Shown in pieces: positions 40,613 through 49,065 of a stretch of DNA of 64,000 nucleotides. The DNA lies in assembly GCA_015066565.1 (NCBI GenBank), contig SVOB01000001.1, positions 1,116,001 through 1,180,000 of the forward strand, written 5' to 3'. Below the pieces are notes generated by a model. That model saw nothing but the letters and a program-made list of their open reading frames with translations. It did not search any database and was not told the DNA's origin. Positions within the stretch are counted from its first letter, which is position 1; each line of letters begins with the position of its first letter. Source of the stretch: Oscillospiraceae bacterium. Its GTDB lineage: Bacteria; Bacillota; Clostridia; Oscillospirales; Acutalibacteraceae. The position numbers were made by a program, and so were the translations under genes.

Positions 40613-42562
40613 TTGAAAAATGTATATTTTGTTCAGGTCGATATTTCTTCAAATCTCGGTACAAAAAGCGCTTATTTGCCCTACACCGCCGGCATTCTTG
40701 TTGCTAATGCGTGGGAAAGCGAGATTGTAAAGAAAAACTGCTCCTTTAAGGAGTTTATTTTCCTGCGTGAAAATATAGATTCAGTCCTTGAGCGTATGGA
40801 CAACCCCGGAATTGCGGCTTTTTCAAACTACTGCTGGAGCACCGAATACAACAAGGCCCTTGCCCGCAAAATCAAAGAAAAATACCCTGACTGCATTACG
40901 GTTTTCGGCGGTCATAACGTGCCGAACGATAACTCTTTTTTGGAGCAGTTCGATTATATAGATATTCTTGTTCACGGCGAGGGCGAGGACACAATAAAAC
41001 AGCTTTTTGAGGTCATTTGCGAGGGCGGAGATTTCAGCACGGTTCCGAATATTTCCTACAGAAACGGCAAAAACGAATGTCTTCGCACCGAATCGACCTG
41101 CGCAAAAGCGCTTGACTACCCGTCGCCCTATCTTGACGGGTGGTTTGACGATATAATCCGACAGCACCCCGAAATCGAATTTAACGCGATTATTGAAACC
41201 AGCCGAGGCTGTCCGAACCAGTGCGCCTACTGTGACTGGGGTCTTTTAAAATCAAAGGTCCGCCTTTTCCCGATGGACAGAGTGCTCGCGGAAATAAAGT
41301 GGTTTTCCGACCATAAAATCGCCTTTGTCTGGGGCGCGGACGCGAATTTCGGAATGTTCACGCGTGACCTTGAAATCGCCGACGCCTTTGTTGAGGCGAA
41401 GGAAACCACGGGCTATCCCGAGCGCGTAAGAATTAACTACGCTAAAAATAATTTTAAAAACGTTTTTGCTATTGTAAAGAAATTCAAGGAATGTGAGCTT
41501 GACCGAGTCGGCGCAACGCTTTCGTTCCAGAGCCTTTCGCCCGTTGTGCTTGAAAACATCGGAAGACGAAACAGCGACCTTGAATTTTATAAAAATCTTC
41601 TGACCGAATACAACAAAGAGGGAATGAAGGCTTATTCCGAGCTTATTCTCGGTCTTCCCGGCGAAACATACGAAAGCTTTATAAAGGGAATCGGAACGCT
41701 TTTTGAAATCGGTCAGCACTTTGTTTTCGAGGTTTACGGCTGTATCCTTCTTCCTAACTCAATGATGGGACAGAAGGAATATATGAAAAAGCACGGAATA
41801 AAAACCGTCCGCACCGAAATCATCCGCCGTTCGGATTTATCCGAGCAGAGTATTCCCGAATACAACGAAATAATCGTCGAAACGAACTCTATGAGCCGTG
41901 AAATGTGGATTCGTTCAATGACCTTCGCTCAGCTGACGAGGGCGTTCCACGCAAGCGGACTTTTACGCGCCTTTGCTATTTATCTCTATTGCGAAAAAGG
42001 CGTTCCCTACGAAAAGTTCTATGACGGAATCATTGATTATTTTGACGATAACCCCGATTTGTTTACCTCAAAGCTGTTTTTTGACGTAAGAAAATATATG
42101 AAGGAGCAGAATGACGGCGGAAACACGACAAGGCTCACCTTTGCCCCGTGTAAGGGCGCAATCTGGGAGGGCAGCGAGTATATGGTTCTTCATATTCTTG
42201 AAAAAATTGACAGGTTTTTTGAGGATATGCTCCCCTATCTTAAGAAATTCAATATAGCGGACGATATATTTAATGACCTTATTTCTTATCAGAAAAACAT
42301 TCTTCGCAAGCCCGAGGAAGAGGAAAACGTCATTACGCTTCACTATGATATACATAAATTCTTAACGGACGTATATATCAATCAGATACATCCCCTTGAG
42401 CGAAAGGACCATACGCTTGTTTTAAGGGATTCGCATCCCCAGCCGAACTGGGTTGAATTCGGAAAATACGTTATCTGGTACGGCAAGCTCGGTTGGGCGT
42501 CATACAAGGACGACGTCAAAGCGCTTCCCGCCGAGGCGGCAGAAAAATCTGATAAGGATTGA
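40613..42562 (+). CDS. B12-binding-domain radical SAM enzyme
   Basis: A 649-residue protein. The N-terminal 140 residues resemble a cobalamin-binding Rossmann domain (GIAAFSNYCWS, ITVFGGHNVPND, ILVHGEGEDT). The radical SAM barrel carries the cluster ligands Cys200, Cys204 and Cys207 in SRGCPNQCAYCDWG. The C-terminal 200 residues have no motif I recognise. This class performs methylations, rearrangements or other radical reactions on varied substrates. The frame opens at 40520, but a promoter fills that stretch, and a TTG at 40613 follows AGAGGTG. It is translated with the next gene, a glycosyltransferase, so a modified lipid or glycan product is possible. Confidence 0.87.
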   Translation: MKNVYFVQVDISSNLGTKSAYLPYTAGILVANAWESEIVKKNCSFKEFIFLRENIDSVLERMDNPGIAAFSNYCWSTEYNKALARKIKEKYPDCITVFGGHNVPNDNSFLEQFDYIDILVHGEGEDTIKQLFEVICEGGDFSTVPNISYRNGKNECLRTESTCAKALDYPSPYLDGWFDDIIRQHPEIEFNAIIETSRGCPNQCAYCDWGLLKSKVRLFPMDRVLAEIKWFSDHKIAFVWGADANFGMFTRDLEIADAFVEAKETTGYPERVRINYAKNNFKNVFAIVKKFKECELDRVGATLSFQSLSPVVLENIGRRNSDLEFYKNLLTEYNKEGMKAYSELILGLPGETYESFIKGIGTLFEIGQHFVFEVYGCILLPNSMMGQKEYMKKHGIKTVRTEIIRRSDLSEQSIPEYNEIIVETNSMSREMWIRSMTFAQLTRAFHASGLLRAFAIYLYCEKGVPYEKFYDGIIDYFDDNPDLFTSKLFFDVRKYMKEQNDGGNTTRLTFAPCKGAIWEGSEYMVLHILEKIDRFFEDMLPYLKKFNIADDIFNDLISYQKNILRKPEEEENVITLHYDIHKFLTDVYINQIHPLERKDHTLVLRDSHPQPNWVEFGKYVIWYGKLGWASYKDDVKALPAEAAEKSDKD

Positions 42563-42570
42563 TAAACGAA

Positions 42571-43299
42571 ATGCAATTTGAAGCCGTAGAAATTTTTATA
42601 TTCGCAACCGACGAGCACGATTCGCTGATAGAAACCGTCAATCGGATTCTTTCGTCGTGCGACAGAAAAGACATAAAAAGAATACTTGTCATCCACCCCG
42701 AAAAGGCGGCGGAATCCTGTCTTTCGGCAATTAGGGAATTAAGCGAAAAATATCCCGACCTTGTATCAGGCAAGGCGCAGATTCACGCGGGGCTTGGCGG
42801 AGCCATCTCCGATTCAAAACAGTGGCTTAGCGCCTCTCACGTTATTCTTCACTGCGCAGACCTCGCCATAGACCTTGCAACCGTTCCCGAAATGATTGAG
42901 CAGGCAAAAAAAGAGCCGAACAGCCTTGTGAAAACATCCCGCTGGCTCAAGCCCGACAGCTTTCACAACTACTCCTCGGTTAAAAAGTTTTTCAACCGAA
43001 TCGCTCAGGCGTATCTGAGGGTTTTATTCAACAGCAAGGTAACGGATTTTACAAATCCCGTTCAGATTATGCCGTCGGAAACCTTTAAAAAGTTTCCGCT
43101 TAAGGAAAGCTTTACACCCGTTATGCTTGAGCTTGTGCTTGTACCCGTTAAAATGGGCGTTAAAATCAGAGAGCTTCCCACCGACTACTACGGCAGGGAA
43201 GAAGGAAAAAGCAGCAATTCGCTTTTCCTGACCCTTAAATACCTTCAGACCTCGCTTCGCGTCCGCTTTTTCACAAAGGTTGAAAAGGAAAAACAGTGA
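42571..43299 (+). CDS. GT2-like glycosyltransferase (dolichol-phosphate mannosyltransferase-like)
   Basis: A 242-residue GT-A-type protein. The N terminus (VEIFIFATDEHDSLIETVNRIL) has the GT2 shape. The region HVILHCADLAIDL takes the place of the usual DxD, and FTNPVQIMPSETF with RELPTDYYGRE resembles polyprenyl-phosphate hexosyltransferases. There is no C-terminal membrane region. The frame reaches a TTG at 42559, but the ATG at 42571 is better placed behind AAGGA. It begins 8 bp after the radical SAM stop, so the two are one transcription unit. The donor sugar is unknown. Confidence 0.78.
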   Translation: MQFEAVEIFIFATDEHDSLIETVNRILSSCDRKDIKRILVIHPEKAAESCLSAIRELSEKYPDLVSGKAQIHAGLGGAISDSKQWLSASHVILHCADLAIDLATVPEMIEQAKKEPNSLVKTSRWLKPDSFHNYSSVKKFFNRIAQAYLRVLFNSKVTDFTNPVQIMPSETFKKFPLKESFTPVMLELVLVPVKMGVKIRELPTDYYGREEGKSSNSLFLTLKYLQTSLRVRFFTKVEKEKQ

Positions 43300-43307
43300 A
43301 CATATTA

Positions 43308-43335
43308 AAAAGCCACACCTTTCGGTGTGGCTTTT
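43308..43335 (+). terminator. Terminator of the radical SAM/GT operon
   Basis: A perfect 12-bp stem (AAAAGCCACACC with GGTGTGGCTTTT) with a TTTC loop abuts the tRNA-like fragment at 43336. Confidence 0.9.
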
Positions 43336-43384
43336 TGGCACCCCGAACCGGAATCGAACCGATATCTAATCCTTAGGAGGACGA
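43336..43384 (-). pseudogene. Truncated tRNA-Arg(CCT) 3' half
   Basis: On the minus strand the 3' 45-49 bases of a tRNA are recognisable: anticodon loop with CCT, T-arm ATCGG-TTCGATT-CCGGT, acceptor strand TCGGGGT, discriminator G and CCA. The 5' half is missing: the bases beyond 43384 do not give a matching acceptor (ACCCCGA expected) or a D-arm, and the anticodon stem fails. The break is at the anticodon loop, next to CCTTAGGAGG, which also occurs in the intact tRNA at 45716. It marks the left edge of the restriction-modification island. Confidence 0.7.
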
Positions 43385-43600
43385 TTCAGATCTGTCGTTT
43401 GGGCGCTACCTTTTACTAAAAATCGCTATGTTATGCATTTTTCGTGCAAGTGTAATGTTATTTCATTACTACCTTTTTCTTTCTAAATTCACCTTGAACT
43501 ATTGATTCATATTAGCAAGTAGATTTGAAAACAGGTTTAAGTTAGGTGTTAGGTGCCGTTATTATATCGCCATCTTTAACTATTTATATGCAATATGACA

Positions 43601-44512
43601 TTATAGTGCAACTGACATGTCAAACAACGAGATTTGTGTGTTTTCCATTAGCAACATATTCTGATTCCCTGTTATTGTATAATTTGTTAATAAAGCTTCT
43701 ACAACAGGATTTCTATTTGTTTGTTTAGCTCCAATATGATAAAAATGCTCTTGAGTTATTTTGTTACAATCGTTCCAAACAGCTTGTAAATATTCATTTT
43801 TTCTATAGTCGTTATGATCCCAAGTAGACAACATAAATCTTGCTCTGCTTTCTACCAATGCATTATGTAAAGAGATCTCTGACTCTTCATTCCAGCTATC
43901 ATAATAATCCACATGTCGACCAATATATGGCGGATCACAATAAATAAAGTCATTTTCATCTGCCATTGCAATAGTTTTTTCAAAAGGCTGACACAAAAAC
44001 ACCCAATTATTGTTTTGAATTAGATTTGATACATAAGCAACTTGATTAACAATTTTAGTAATGTATGCTTTTGCAAATCTTTGCGGTTTATGACCATATG
44101 GAACGTTAAACTCATATTGTTTATTAAATCGAATCATACCGTTAAAACAGGATCGATTTAGAAACAAAAAATCTAACGGATTGTGTTCTTTGTTAAAGCG
44201 TTCCCTTATGTCATAATAGCACATATCATCTTCTTTCTCTAACCGCTTCCCTTCTGTTTCAAGAAAAGACCTTACTTTATATGGTGTTATAAAGCCCGAT
44301 TTTATTTGATTATAAAAATCAATTATGTGTGGATTTGTATCAGCAAAAATCGCTTTGTAAGGTTTAATATTAAAACCTACTACCCCTGAGCCCATAAAAG
44401 GTTCAATCCACACAGAATCCCTATTCATAAAAACACTTTGTTTTATAAGGGGAACAAGTTTTGTTTTAATTCCCTGAGTTTTTATAGGGGGAACATATAT
44501 TTTTTCAGTCAT
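43601..44512 (-). CDS. DNA adenine N6-methyltransferase (D12/Dam class, type II R-M)
   Basis: A 303-residue D12-class methyltransferase. Motif I for S-adenosylmethionine is WIEPFMGSGVVGFN (35-48) and the catalytic motif IV is DPPY at 193-196. It should methylate adenine within the site cut by the partner nuclease. Since the partner is EcoRV-like, the predicted site is GATATC, which occurs in this window (for example 7806, 28553, 54284) and would need protection. The start overlaps the nuclease stop by 8 bp. AT-rich codon use marks it as foreign. Confidence 0.9.
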   Translation of the reverse strand: MTEKIYVPPIKTQGIKTKLVPLIKQSVFMNRDSVWIEPFMGSGVVGFNIKPYKAIFADTNPHIIDFYNQIKSGFITPYKVRSFLETEGKRLEKEDDMCYYDIRERFNKEHNPLDFLFLNRSCFNGMIRFNKQYEFNVPYGHKPQRFAKAYITKIVNQVAYVSNLIQNNNWVFLCQPFEKTIAMADENDFIYCDPPYIGRHVDYYDSWNEESEISLHNALVESRARFMLSTWDHNDYRKNEYLQAVWNDCNKITQEHFYHIGAKQTNRNPVVEALLTNYTITGNQNMLLMENTQISLFDMSVAL

Positions 44513-45347
44513 TCAATTTCCTCTTTTTAGCTTTTGGATTGTTAAGTTTCATCGGCATTCCACGATATTTTAAATATTCTTCAAATGAAGACATTTTTTT
44601 ACGCTTTCCGTTTACTAAAATTTCGATTTTACCAAAATTAGCCCAATAATCATCAAATATCTCTTCGCCTGCTTTAGAAAAAACGCCATTTCCATTTAAA
44701 ATATCATCAATTTTCTGAATGCTTCCAATATTTGCGGTGTTTCCGCTACCACCCTTATCACTTGCTATTTTCCATTTTTCTTCCGCAAAGAACAAAAAGT
44801 TTCTTATTACTGCAGGAATCTTATCAACTTCATCAATTGAATAAATATGGGTTTCTTCGGTTTTGTCAATTTCTGTTCTAGAATAAATAATTCCTAAACA
44901 AAAGTGTCCGCTATATTCACCATATGGATATTGTATGTTTTTTAAGCTAGTTCTGTCAATAAAATACTCTCCGTGAGAACCGAGTGTAAATCCATTACAG
45001 AAACCCGGGTATTCTTCATCTCTATAGGTGGTTTTTAAGTCAACAGCAAACTTTATTTTTCTGTCCTTTTTTGAAATGAAAGATAAATCCGGGTACCAAT
45101 TTTGGTGAGTTGCAAGTTCAATATCATATCCAATGTTTTCGGCAAATGTAAGAAAATGTGGAAATAAGTGGAGTTCAAGTATTTTTGATATTATCTTTGT
45201 GTCTGATGAAATAGTATAGATATTTTTAAAAATATCTATAAAGCCCCTAATGGTCCATTCGTCTTCTTTTGAAATATAATCACCTAAAGTAGCAGCAAAT
45301 GCATTAAGCTGGGTTTTAAATAACTCTTTTTCTTTGTCGTATTTCAT
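44505..45347 (-). CDS. EcoRV-like type II restriction endonuclease
   Basis: A 280-residue nuclease related to R.EcoRV. The catalytic PD-(D/E)xK site is visible as Pro86-Asp87 in HQNWYPDLSF and Asp103-Leu-Lys105 in AVDLKTTYR, matching EcoRV Asp74, Asp90 and Lys92. The recognition-loop phrase GGSGNTANIGSI (about 198-209) is nearly identical to the EcoRV segment that contacts GATATC. It is about 35 residues longer than EcoRV, mainly at the ends. It should cut unmethylated GATATC sites. It is transcribed before the methylase from one promoter. Confidence 0.92.
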   Translation of the reverse strand: MKYDKEKELFKTQLNAFAATLGDYISKEDEWTIRGFIDIFKNIYTISSDTKIISKILELHLFPHFLTFAENIGYDIELATHQNWYPDLSFISKKDRKIKFAVDLKTTYRDEEYPGFCNGFTLGSHGEYFIDRTSLKNIQYPYGEYSGHFCLGIIYSRTEIDKTEETHIYSIDEVDKIPAVIRNFLFFAEEKWKIASDKGGSGNTANIGSIQKIDDILNGNGVFSKAGEEIFDDYWANFGKIEILVNGKRKKMSSFEEYLKYRGMPMKLNNPKAKKRKLND

Positions 45348-45425
45348 TCATTATAAACCCCTTTCTGAAGATAATGAATCTTAATACATCATTTAACGCA
45401 TAAAGCACGCACATAACGTATCATT

Positions 45426-45454
45426 ATTATATCATAAAAACAACAGTCATGCAA
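45426..45454 (-). promoter_or_regulatory. Restriction-modification operon promoter
   Basis: On the minus strand TTGCAT (45449-45454) and TATAAT (45426-45431) are 17 bp apart, 78 bp upstream of the endonuclease start. No controller-protein gene is visible. Confidence 0.6.
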
Positions 45455-45633
45455 TGTAGTACATAGAAAAGATTTTCTTTTATCTCAAACCGAACGCTAA
45501 ACCCATGGCTTTACAAAATCAGAAGATTTTTGCGAAAAATCGTATTTGCCGGATATTAGCAGGAACAGAAATTCTCAGCAAATAGTATTAGCTGGCTAAT
45601 TTTGGGTAAAGGTTATTGTTTGGTTTTACAAGT

Positions 45634-45659
45634 AAAAGCGCATCAAGTGATGCGCTTTT
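45634..45659. terminator. Hairpin at the island edge
   Basis: A perfect 12-bp inverted repeat (AAAAGCGCATCA with TGATGCGCTTTT) with a two-base loop. It lies between the R-M promoter and the intact tRNA and probably insulates the two. Confidence 0.75.
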
Positions 45660-45683
45660 AATATTACCGTAAAAACAAATAAT

Positions 45684-45715
45684 GCCGAAAACCGTTGCAA
45701 TAAGCGGCTTTCGGC
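45684..45715 (-). terminator. tRNA-Arg(CCT) terminator
   Basis: Directly after the tRNA CCA end, GCCGAAAGCCG pairs with CGGTTTTCGGC on the minus strand and is followed by ATTATTTGTTTTT. Confidence 0.82.
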
Positions 45716-45790
45716 TGGCACCCCCAGTAGGAATCGAACCTACAACTAGCCCTTAGGAGGGGCTTGTTATATCCATTTAACTATGGAGGC
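45716..45790 (-). tRNA. tRNA-Arg (anticodon CCT)
   Basis: On the minus strand this 75-base tRNA begins GCCTCCA, whose acceptor pairs with TGGGGGT (two G-U pairs), then G and an encoded CCA. The anticodon stem AGCCC/GGGCT encloses CTCCTAA, giving anticodon CCT (Arg, AGG). The T-arm TGTAGGTTCGATTCCTACT is canonical. It flanks the R-M island on its right. Confidence 0.93.
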
Positions 45791-45840
45791 ATATATTCTC
45801 TTCGCAAGCATTGATTTTAACAGATACAGTCGCTTTTGTC

Positions 45841-45877
45841 AACAATGCAGAGCAGAGTTCTTCTGCCCTGCATTGTT
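45841..45877 (-). terminator. aspS terminator
   Basis: A long hairpin (AACAATGCAG pairing with CTGCATTGTT, with an inner GCAGA/TCTGC) lies 6 bases after the aspS stop. The T-tract on the minus strand is weak. Confidence 0.65.
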
Positions 45878-45882
45878 ATTTT

Positions 45883-47661
45883 TTATTCCTCGGTTTTCGT
45901 GATTGCGATAGCAAGCTCGTCAAGCTGAATTTCATCAATCGGCGACGGCGCTCCGCTCATTAATTCGCTCGCATTCTGAACCTTCGGGAACGCGACAACG
46001 TCACGAAGGGAGTCAACTCCGCAGATGAGCATGGCAAGTCGGTCAAGGCCTATGCCCATTCCGCCGTGAGGCGGCGCTGCGTAGTGGTAAGCGTCAACGA
46101 GGAAGCCGAATTTTGCGTCGATTTCCTCCTGAGACATACCGAGAAGTTCGAACATTTTTGTCTGAAGCTCGCAGTCTGTAATTCTCATTGAGCCTGAGGA
46201 CAGCTCAATCCCGTTGAGAACAAGGTCAAACGCCTGAGCCTTGACCTTCGATTTATCTGTGTCAAGATACTGAACGCTCTCGTCCATGGGCATTGTGAAC
46301 GGGTGATGAGCCGCAACCCATTCGTTCGTTTCTTCGTCAAGCTCGAAGAAGGGCATTTCGGTAATCCAAAGGAAATTCCACTTGTTTTCGGGAATTATAT
46401 CAAGCTCCTTCGCAACGAGCAAACGAAGCGCGCCCATAACCGTAAGGGCTTTCCTCGTCTTGTCAGAAACAATGAAAACAGCGTCGCCCTGCTTTACGTT
46501 AAGAGCCGTCAAAAGCGCTTCAAGCTCGCCTTCCTTAAGGAATTTTGCGAACGAGCAGTTCGGTTCGGCCTCAGCCCAGCGAATGTAAGCAAGACCTTTT
46601 GCGCCAATGCCCTTTGCGTGCTCGGTGAGCTTGTCGATTTTCTTTCTCGAATACTTTTCGGCGCCGTTCTCGGCTACAATCGCCTTAACGCTTCCGCCGT
46701 TTTCAACAGTATCTTTAAATACGGAAAAATCGGTTGTCTTCGCCCAATCGGAAATATCCTGAATTTTCATTCCGAAACGTGTGTCGGGCTTGTCGGAGCC
46801 GTAGGAATTCATAGCCTCTTCAAAGGTCATTCTCGGAATTTCGTTGACGTCAACGTCAATCGTTTCCTTCATAAGACGCTTTATAAAGCCTTCAGCCATT
46901 CCCATAATCGAGTCACAGTCAACGAACGACATCTCAAGGTCAATCTGGGTAAATTCGGGCTGACGGTCTGCTCTTAAGTCCTCGTCACGGAAGCAACGGG
47001 CAAGCTGAATGTAGCGGTCAAAGCCCGCAATCATAGTCAACTGTTTGTAAATCTGGGGCGACTGGGGAAGAGCATAGAACTTTCCGTTGTGGATTCTTGA
47101 CGGAACGACATAGTCCCTTGCGCCCTCGGGAGTGGATTTTATCATCATAGGAGTTTCTATCTCGATAAAATCATTTTCATAGAAATATTCCCTCGCAATT
47201 TTTGCGATTTTATGGCGCATTAAAATATTCTTCTGTAAATCGGGGCGGCGAAGGTCAAGATAGCGGTATTTAAGCCTCATAGCCTCGCTGGTATTACTGT
47301 TTTCAACAATCTCAAACGGAGTTGTTTCAGCCTTTGAGAGAATACGAAGGTCGTTAACCTCAAGCTCAATATCGCCTGTCGGTATTTCCTTGTTTTTGCT
47401 TGAGCGCTCACGTATAACGCCCTTTGCCATAACGACGTATTCGCTTCTGAGGGTGAACGCCTTATCGAAAACCGCCTTGTCGCTGTTTTCGTCAAAAGCG
47501 AGCTGAAGAATACCCGTTCTGTCCCTTAAATCAACAAAGATAAGCGAACCGAGGTCTCTCTGGCGCTGAACCCAGCCGCCGACGGTGACCTCTTTTCCTA
47601 TATCACTTTCCCTGAACGTGCCGCAATAAGCGGTACGGGTTAAACCTGTCATATTGTCCAT
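45883..47661 (-). CDS. aspS: Aspartyl-tRNA synthetase
   Basis: A 592-residue bacterial-type class II synthetase that charges tRNA-Asp. It has the N-terminal anticodon-binding OB fold (GWVQRQRDLGSLIFVDLRDRTG... at 28-49). Motif 2 is FRDEDLRADRQPEFTQIDLE. The GAD insertion seen in bacterial AspRS is present, and motif 3 is GMGIGLDRLAMLI. The full length is typical. It starts one base from the end of hisS, so the two synthetases share a transcript, an arrangement common in Firmicutes. No T-box leader precedes it. Confidence 0.97.
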   Translation of the reverse strand: MDNMTGLTRTAYCGTFRESDIGKEVTVGGWVQRQRDLGSLIFVDLRDRTGILQLAFDENSDKAVFDKAFTLRSEYVVMAKGVIRERSSKNKEIPTGDIELEVNDLRILSKAETTPFEIVENSNTSEAMRLKYRYLDLRRPDLQKNILMRHKIAKIAREYFYENDFIEIETPMMIKSTPEGARDYVVPSRIHNGKFYALPQSPQIYKQLTMIAGFDRYIQLARCFRDEDLRADRQPEFTQIDLEMSFVDCDSIMGMAEGFIKRLMKETIDVDVNEIPRMTFEEAMNSYGSDKPDTRFGMKIQDISDWAKTTDFSVFKDTVENGGSVKAIVAENGAEKYSRKKIDKLTEHAKGIGAKGLAYIRWAEAEPNCSFAKFLKEGELEALLTALNVKQGDAVFIVSDKTRKALTVMGALRLLVAKELDIIPENKWNFLWITEMPFFELDEETNEWVAAHHPFTMPMDESVQYLDTDKSKVKAQAFDLVLNGIELSSGSMRITDCELQTKMFELLGMSQEEIDAKFGFLVDAYHYAAPPHGGMGIGLDRLAMLICGVDSLRDVVAFPKVQNASELMSGAPSPIDEIQLDELAIAITKTEE

Positions 47662-49004
47662 TATTTATCGCCTCCGAAAACGCCGTTAATATCGTCAATG
47701 CCGACGTCTCCAAAATCAAAATCCTTTAACGCATTTTCAAGCGCTACGGTCTGAAAATCGGAAACAAAGGTATCGAGCTTCATTTCCCTTTCAGTTCCGT
47801 CCTCCATATTTTTAAGCTTTATTTCGCCGCTTTCAAGCTCGCTTTCGCCGAGAACAACGGTGTAGGCGGCGCCGATTTTATTAGCGTATTTCATCTGCGC
47901 CTTCAGGCTTCTTCCGACAACGTCGTACTGTACCGACATTCCCTCTTTGCGAAGCTCGTAGCCAAGCTGAGCCGCTTTAAGAAGGCTCTTGTCATCCATT
48001 GAAGCTATATAAAGCTCACAGGGCTTTCTCTGCGGGAACGCGGTGCCCTGGTTTTCCATAAGCAAAAGCAATCTTTCAAGACCGAGACCGAAGCCGCAGG
48101 CAGGAGTCGGGTTTCCGCCGAGCTCTTCAACAAGCCCGTCATATCTTCCGCCGCCGCAAACCGTTCCCTGAGCGCCGATTTCGTTTGAAACGAACTCAAA
48201 AACAGTTCTCGTGTAGTAGTCAAGGCCCCTTACGATAGTCGGGTTGACCTTATATTCAATACCCATAGCGTCGAGCTGGCTCTTTACGCTTTCAAAATGC
48301 GCTTTACAGTCGTCGCAAAGATAGTCGATAACGACGGGTGCATTCTCGCAGACCTTTTTGCACTCGGGATTTTTACAGTCGAGAATTCTCATCGGGTTTT
48401 TATCGAGCCTTTCAAGACAGGTTTCACAGAGCATATCTTTTTTCGACTCAAAATAAGCCTTGAGCGCCTTGTGATATTCCTTTCTGCACTCGGGACAGCC
48501 GATTGAATTTATTTCAAGACTGATGTTTTTTACGTCAAGGTAATCAAAAATCTCTTTTGCGAGCGAAATTATTTCAGCGTCCGCCAACGGAGCGCCCGAG
48601 CCGAAATTTTCAACGCCGAACTGGTGGAACTCACGAAGTCTGCCCGCCTGAGGCTTTTCGTAGCGGTAGCAGGAGGTGATATAGCTCATCTTCTGGGGAG
48701 CGCCGTCGTTGAAAACGCCGTGCTCAAGATAAGCCCTGACCGCGCCTGCAGTCCCCTCGGGACGAAGGGTTATGCTTCTTCCGCCCTTGTCGTCAAAGGT
48801 ATACATTTCCTTCTGAACAACGTCGGTTGTTTCGCCGACGCCTCTCTGGAACAGCTCGGTATGTTCAAAAACGGGAGTGCGGACTTCAAAGAAGCCGAAA
48901 TTTTCGGCAGTTTCGCGCATCGCCGCTTCCAAGTATTGGATTTTATAGCTTTCGCTCGGCAGGGTGTCAAGAGTGCCCTTTATAGCCTTAGTAACCAATT
49001 CCAT
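47661..49004 (-). CDS. hisS: Histidyl-tRNA synthetase
   Basis: A 447-residue class II synthetase. Motif 2 is YRYEKPQAGRLREFHQFG, the His-specific loops are GLDYYTRTVFEF and CGGGRYDGL, and the C-terminal anticodon-binding domain starts near residue 340. A cysteine-rich insertion near residues 175-230 (CETCLERL, CKNPECKKVC, CDDC) looks zinc-binding, as in some clostridial HisRS. It precedes aspS by overlap or adjacency. A hairpin at 49028-49052 separates it from mgsA. Confidence 0.96.
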   Translation of the reverse strand: MELVTKAIKGTLDTLPSESYKIQYLEAAMRETAENFGFFEVRTPVFEHTELFQRGVGETTDVVQKEMYTFDDKGGRSITLRPEGTAGAVRAYLEHGVFNDGAPQKMSYITSCYRYEKPQAGRLREFHQFGVENFGSGAPLADAEIISLAKEIFDYLDVKNISLEINSIGCPECRKEYHKALKAYFESKKDMLCETCLERLDKNPMRILDCKNPECKKVCENAPVVIDYLCDDCKAHFESVKSQLDAMGIEYKVNPTIVRGLDYYTRTVFEFVSNEIGAQGTVCGGGRYDGLVEELGGNPTPACGFGLGLERLLLLMENQGTAFPQRKPCELYIASMDDKSLLKAAQLGYELRKEGMSVQYDVVGRSLKAQMKYANKIGAAYTVVLGESELESGEIKLKNMEDGTEREMKLDTFVSDFQTVALENALKDFDFGDVGIDDINGVFGGDK

Positions 49005-49027
49005 AAATATTTACCTTTCTATAAGAA

Positions 49028-49052
49028 CGGGAGTACAGAATCTGTACTCCCG
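49028..49052 (-). terminator. Hairpin between mgsA and hisS
   Basis: A perfect 12-bp inverted repeat (CGGGAGTACAGA with TCTGTACTCCCG) has a one-base loop. The minus-strand tail is only moderately T-rich, so it may be a leaky terminator that lets mgsA transcripts reach hisS. Confidence 0.6.
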
Positions 49053-49065
49053 ACTTTATTTGTTT

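Larger units (their letters stand above)
43336..45715. mobile_element. Putative restriction-modification island at tRNA-Arg(CCT)
   Basis: The segment between the broken and intact tRNA-Arg(CCT) genes is clearly more AT-rich than its surroundings and carries only a type II R-M pair. Bases 43385-43600 and 45455-45633 hold no supportable gene. No integrase or transposase is present. Codon use in both genes (many AAA, ATA and TTA codons) is unlike the GC-richer neighbours. I infer horizontal gain; the exact boundaries are uncertain. Confidence 0.6.

Noticed and set aside
43336-43410. Functional tRNA-Arg(CCT)
   Set aside because: The 3' half is canonical, but no matching acceptor 5' strand or D-arm follows and the anticodon stem cannot form a 5-bp helix with a 7-base loop.
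49005-49065. T-box leader ahead of hisS-aspS
   Set aside because: The 61-base gap holds a simple hairpin only. The conserved T-box sequence (AGGGTGGNACCGCG) is absent.
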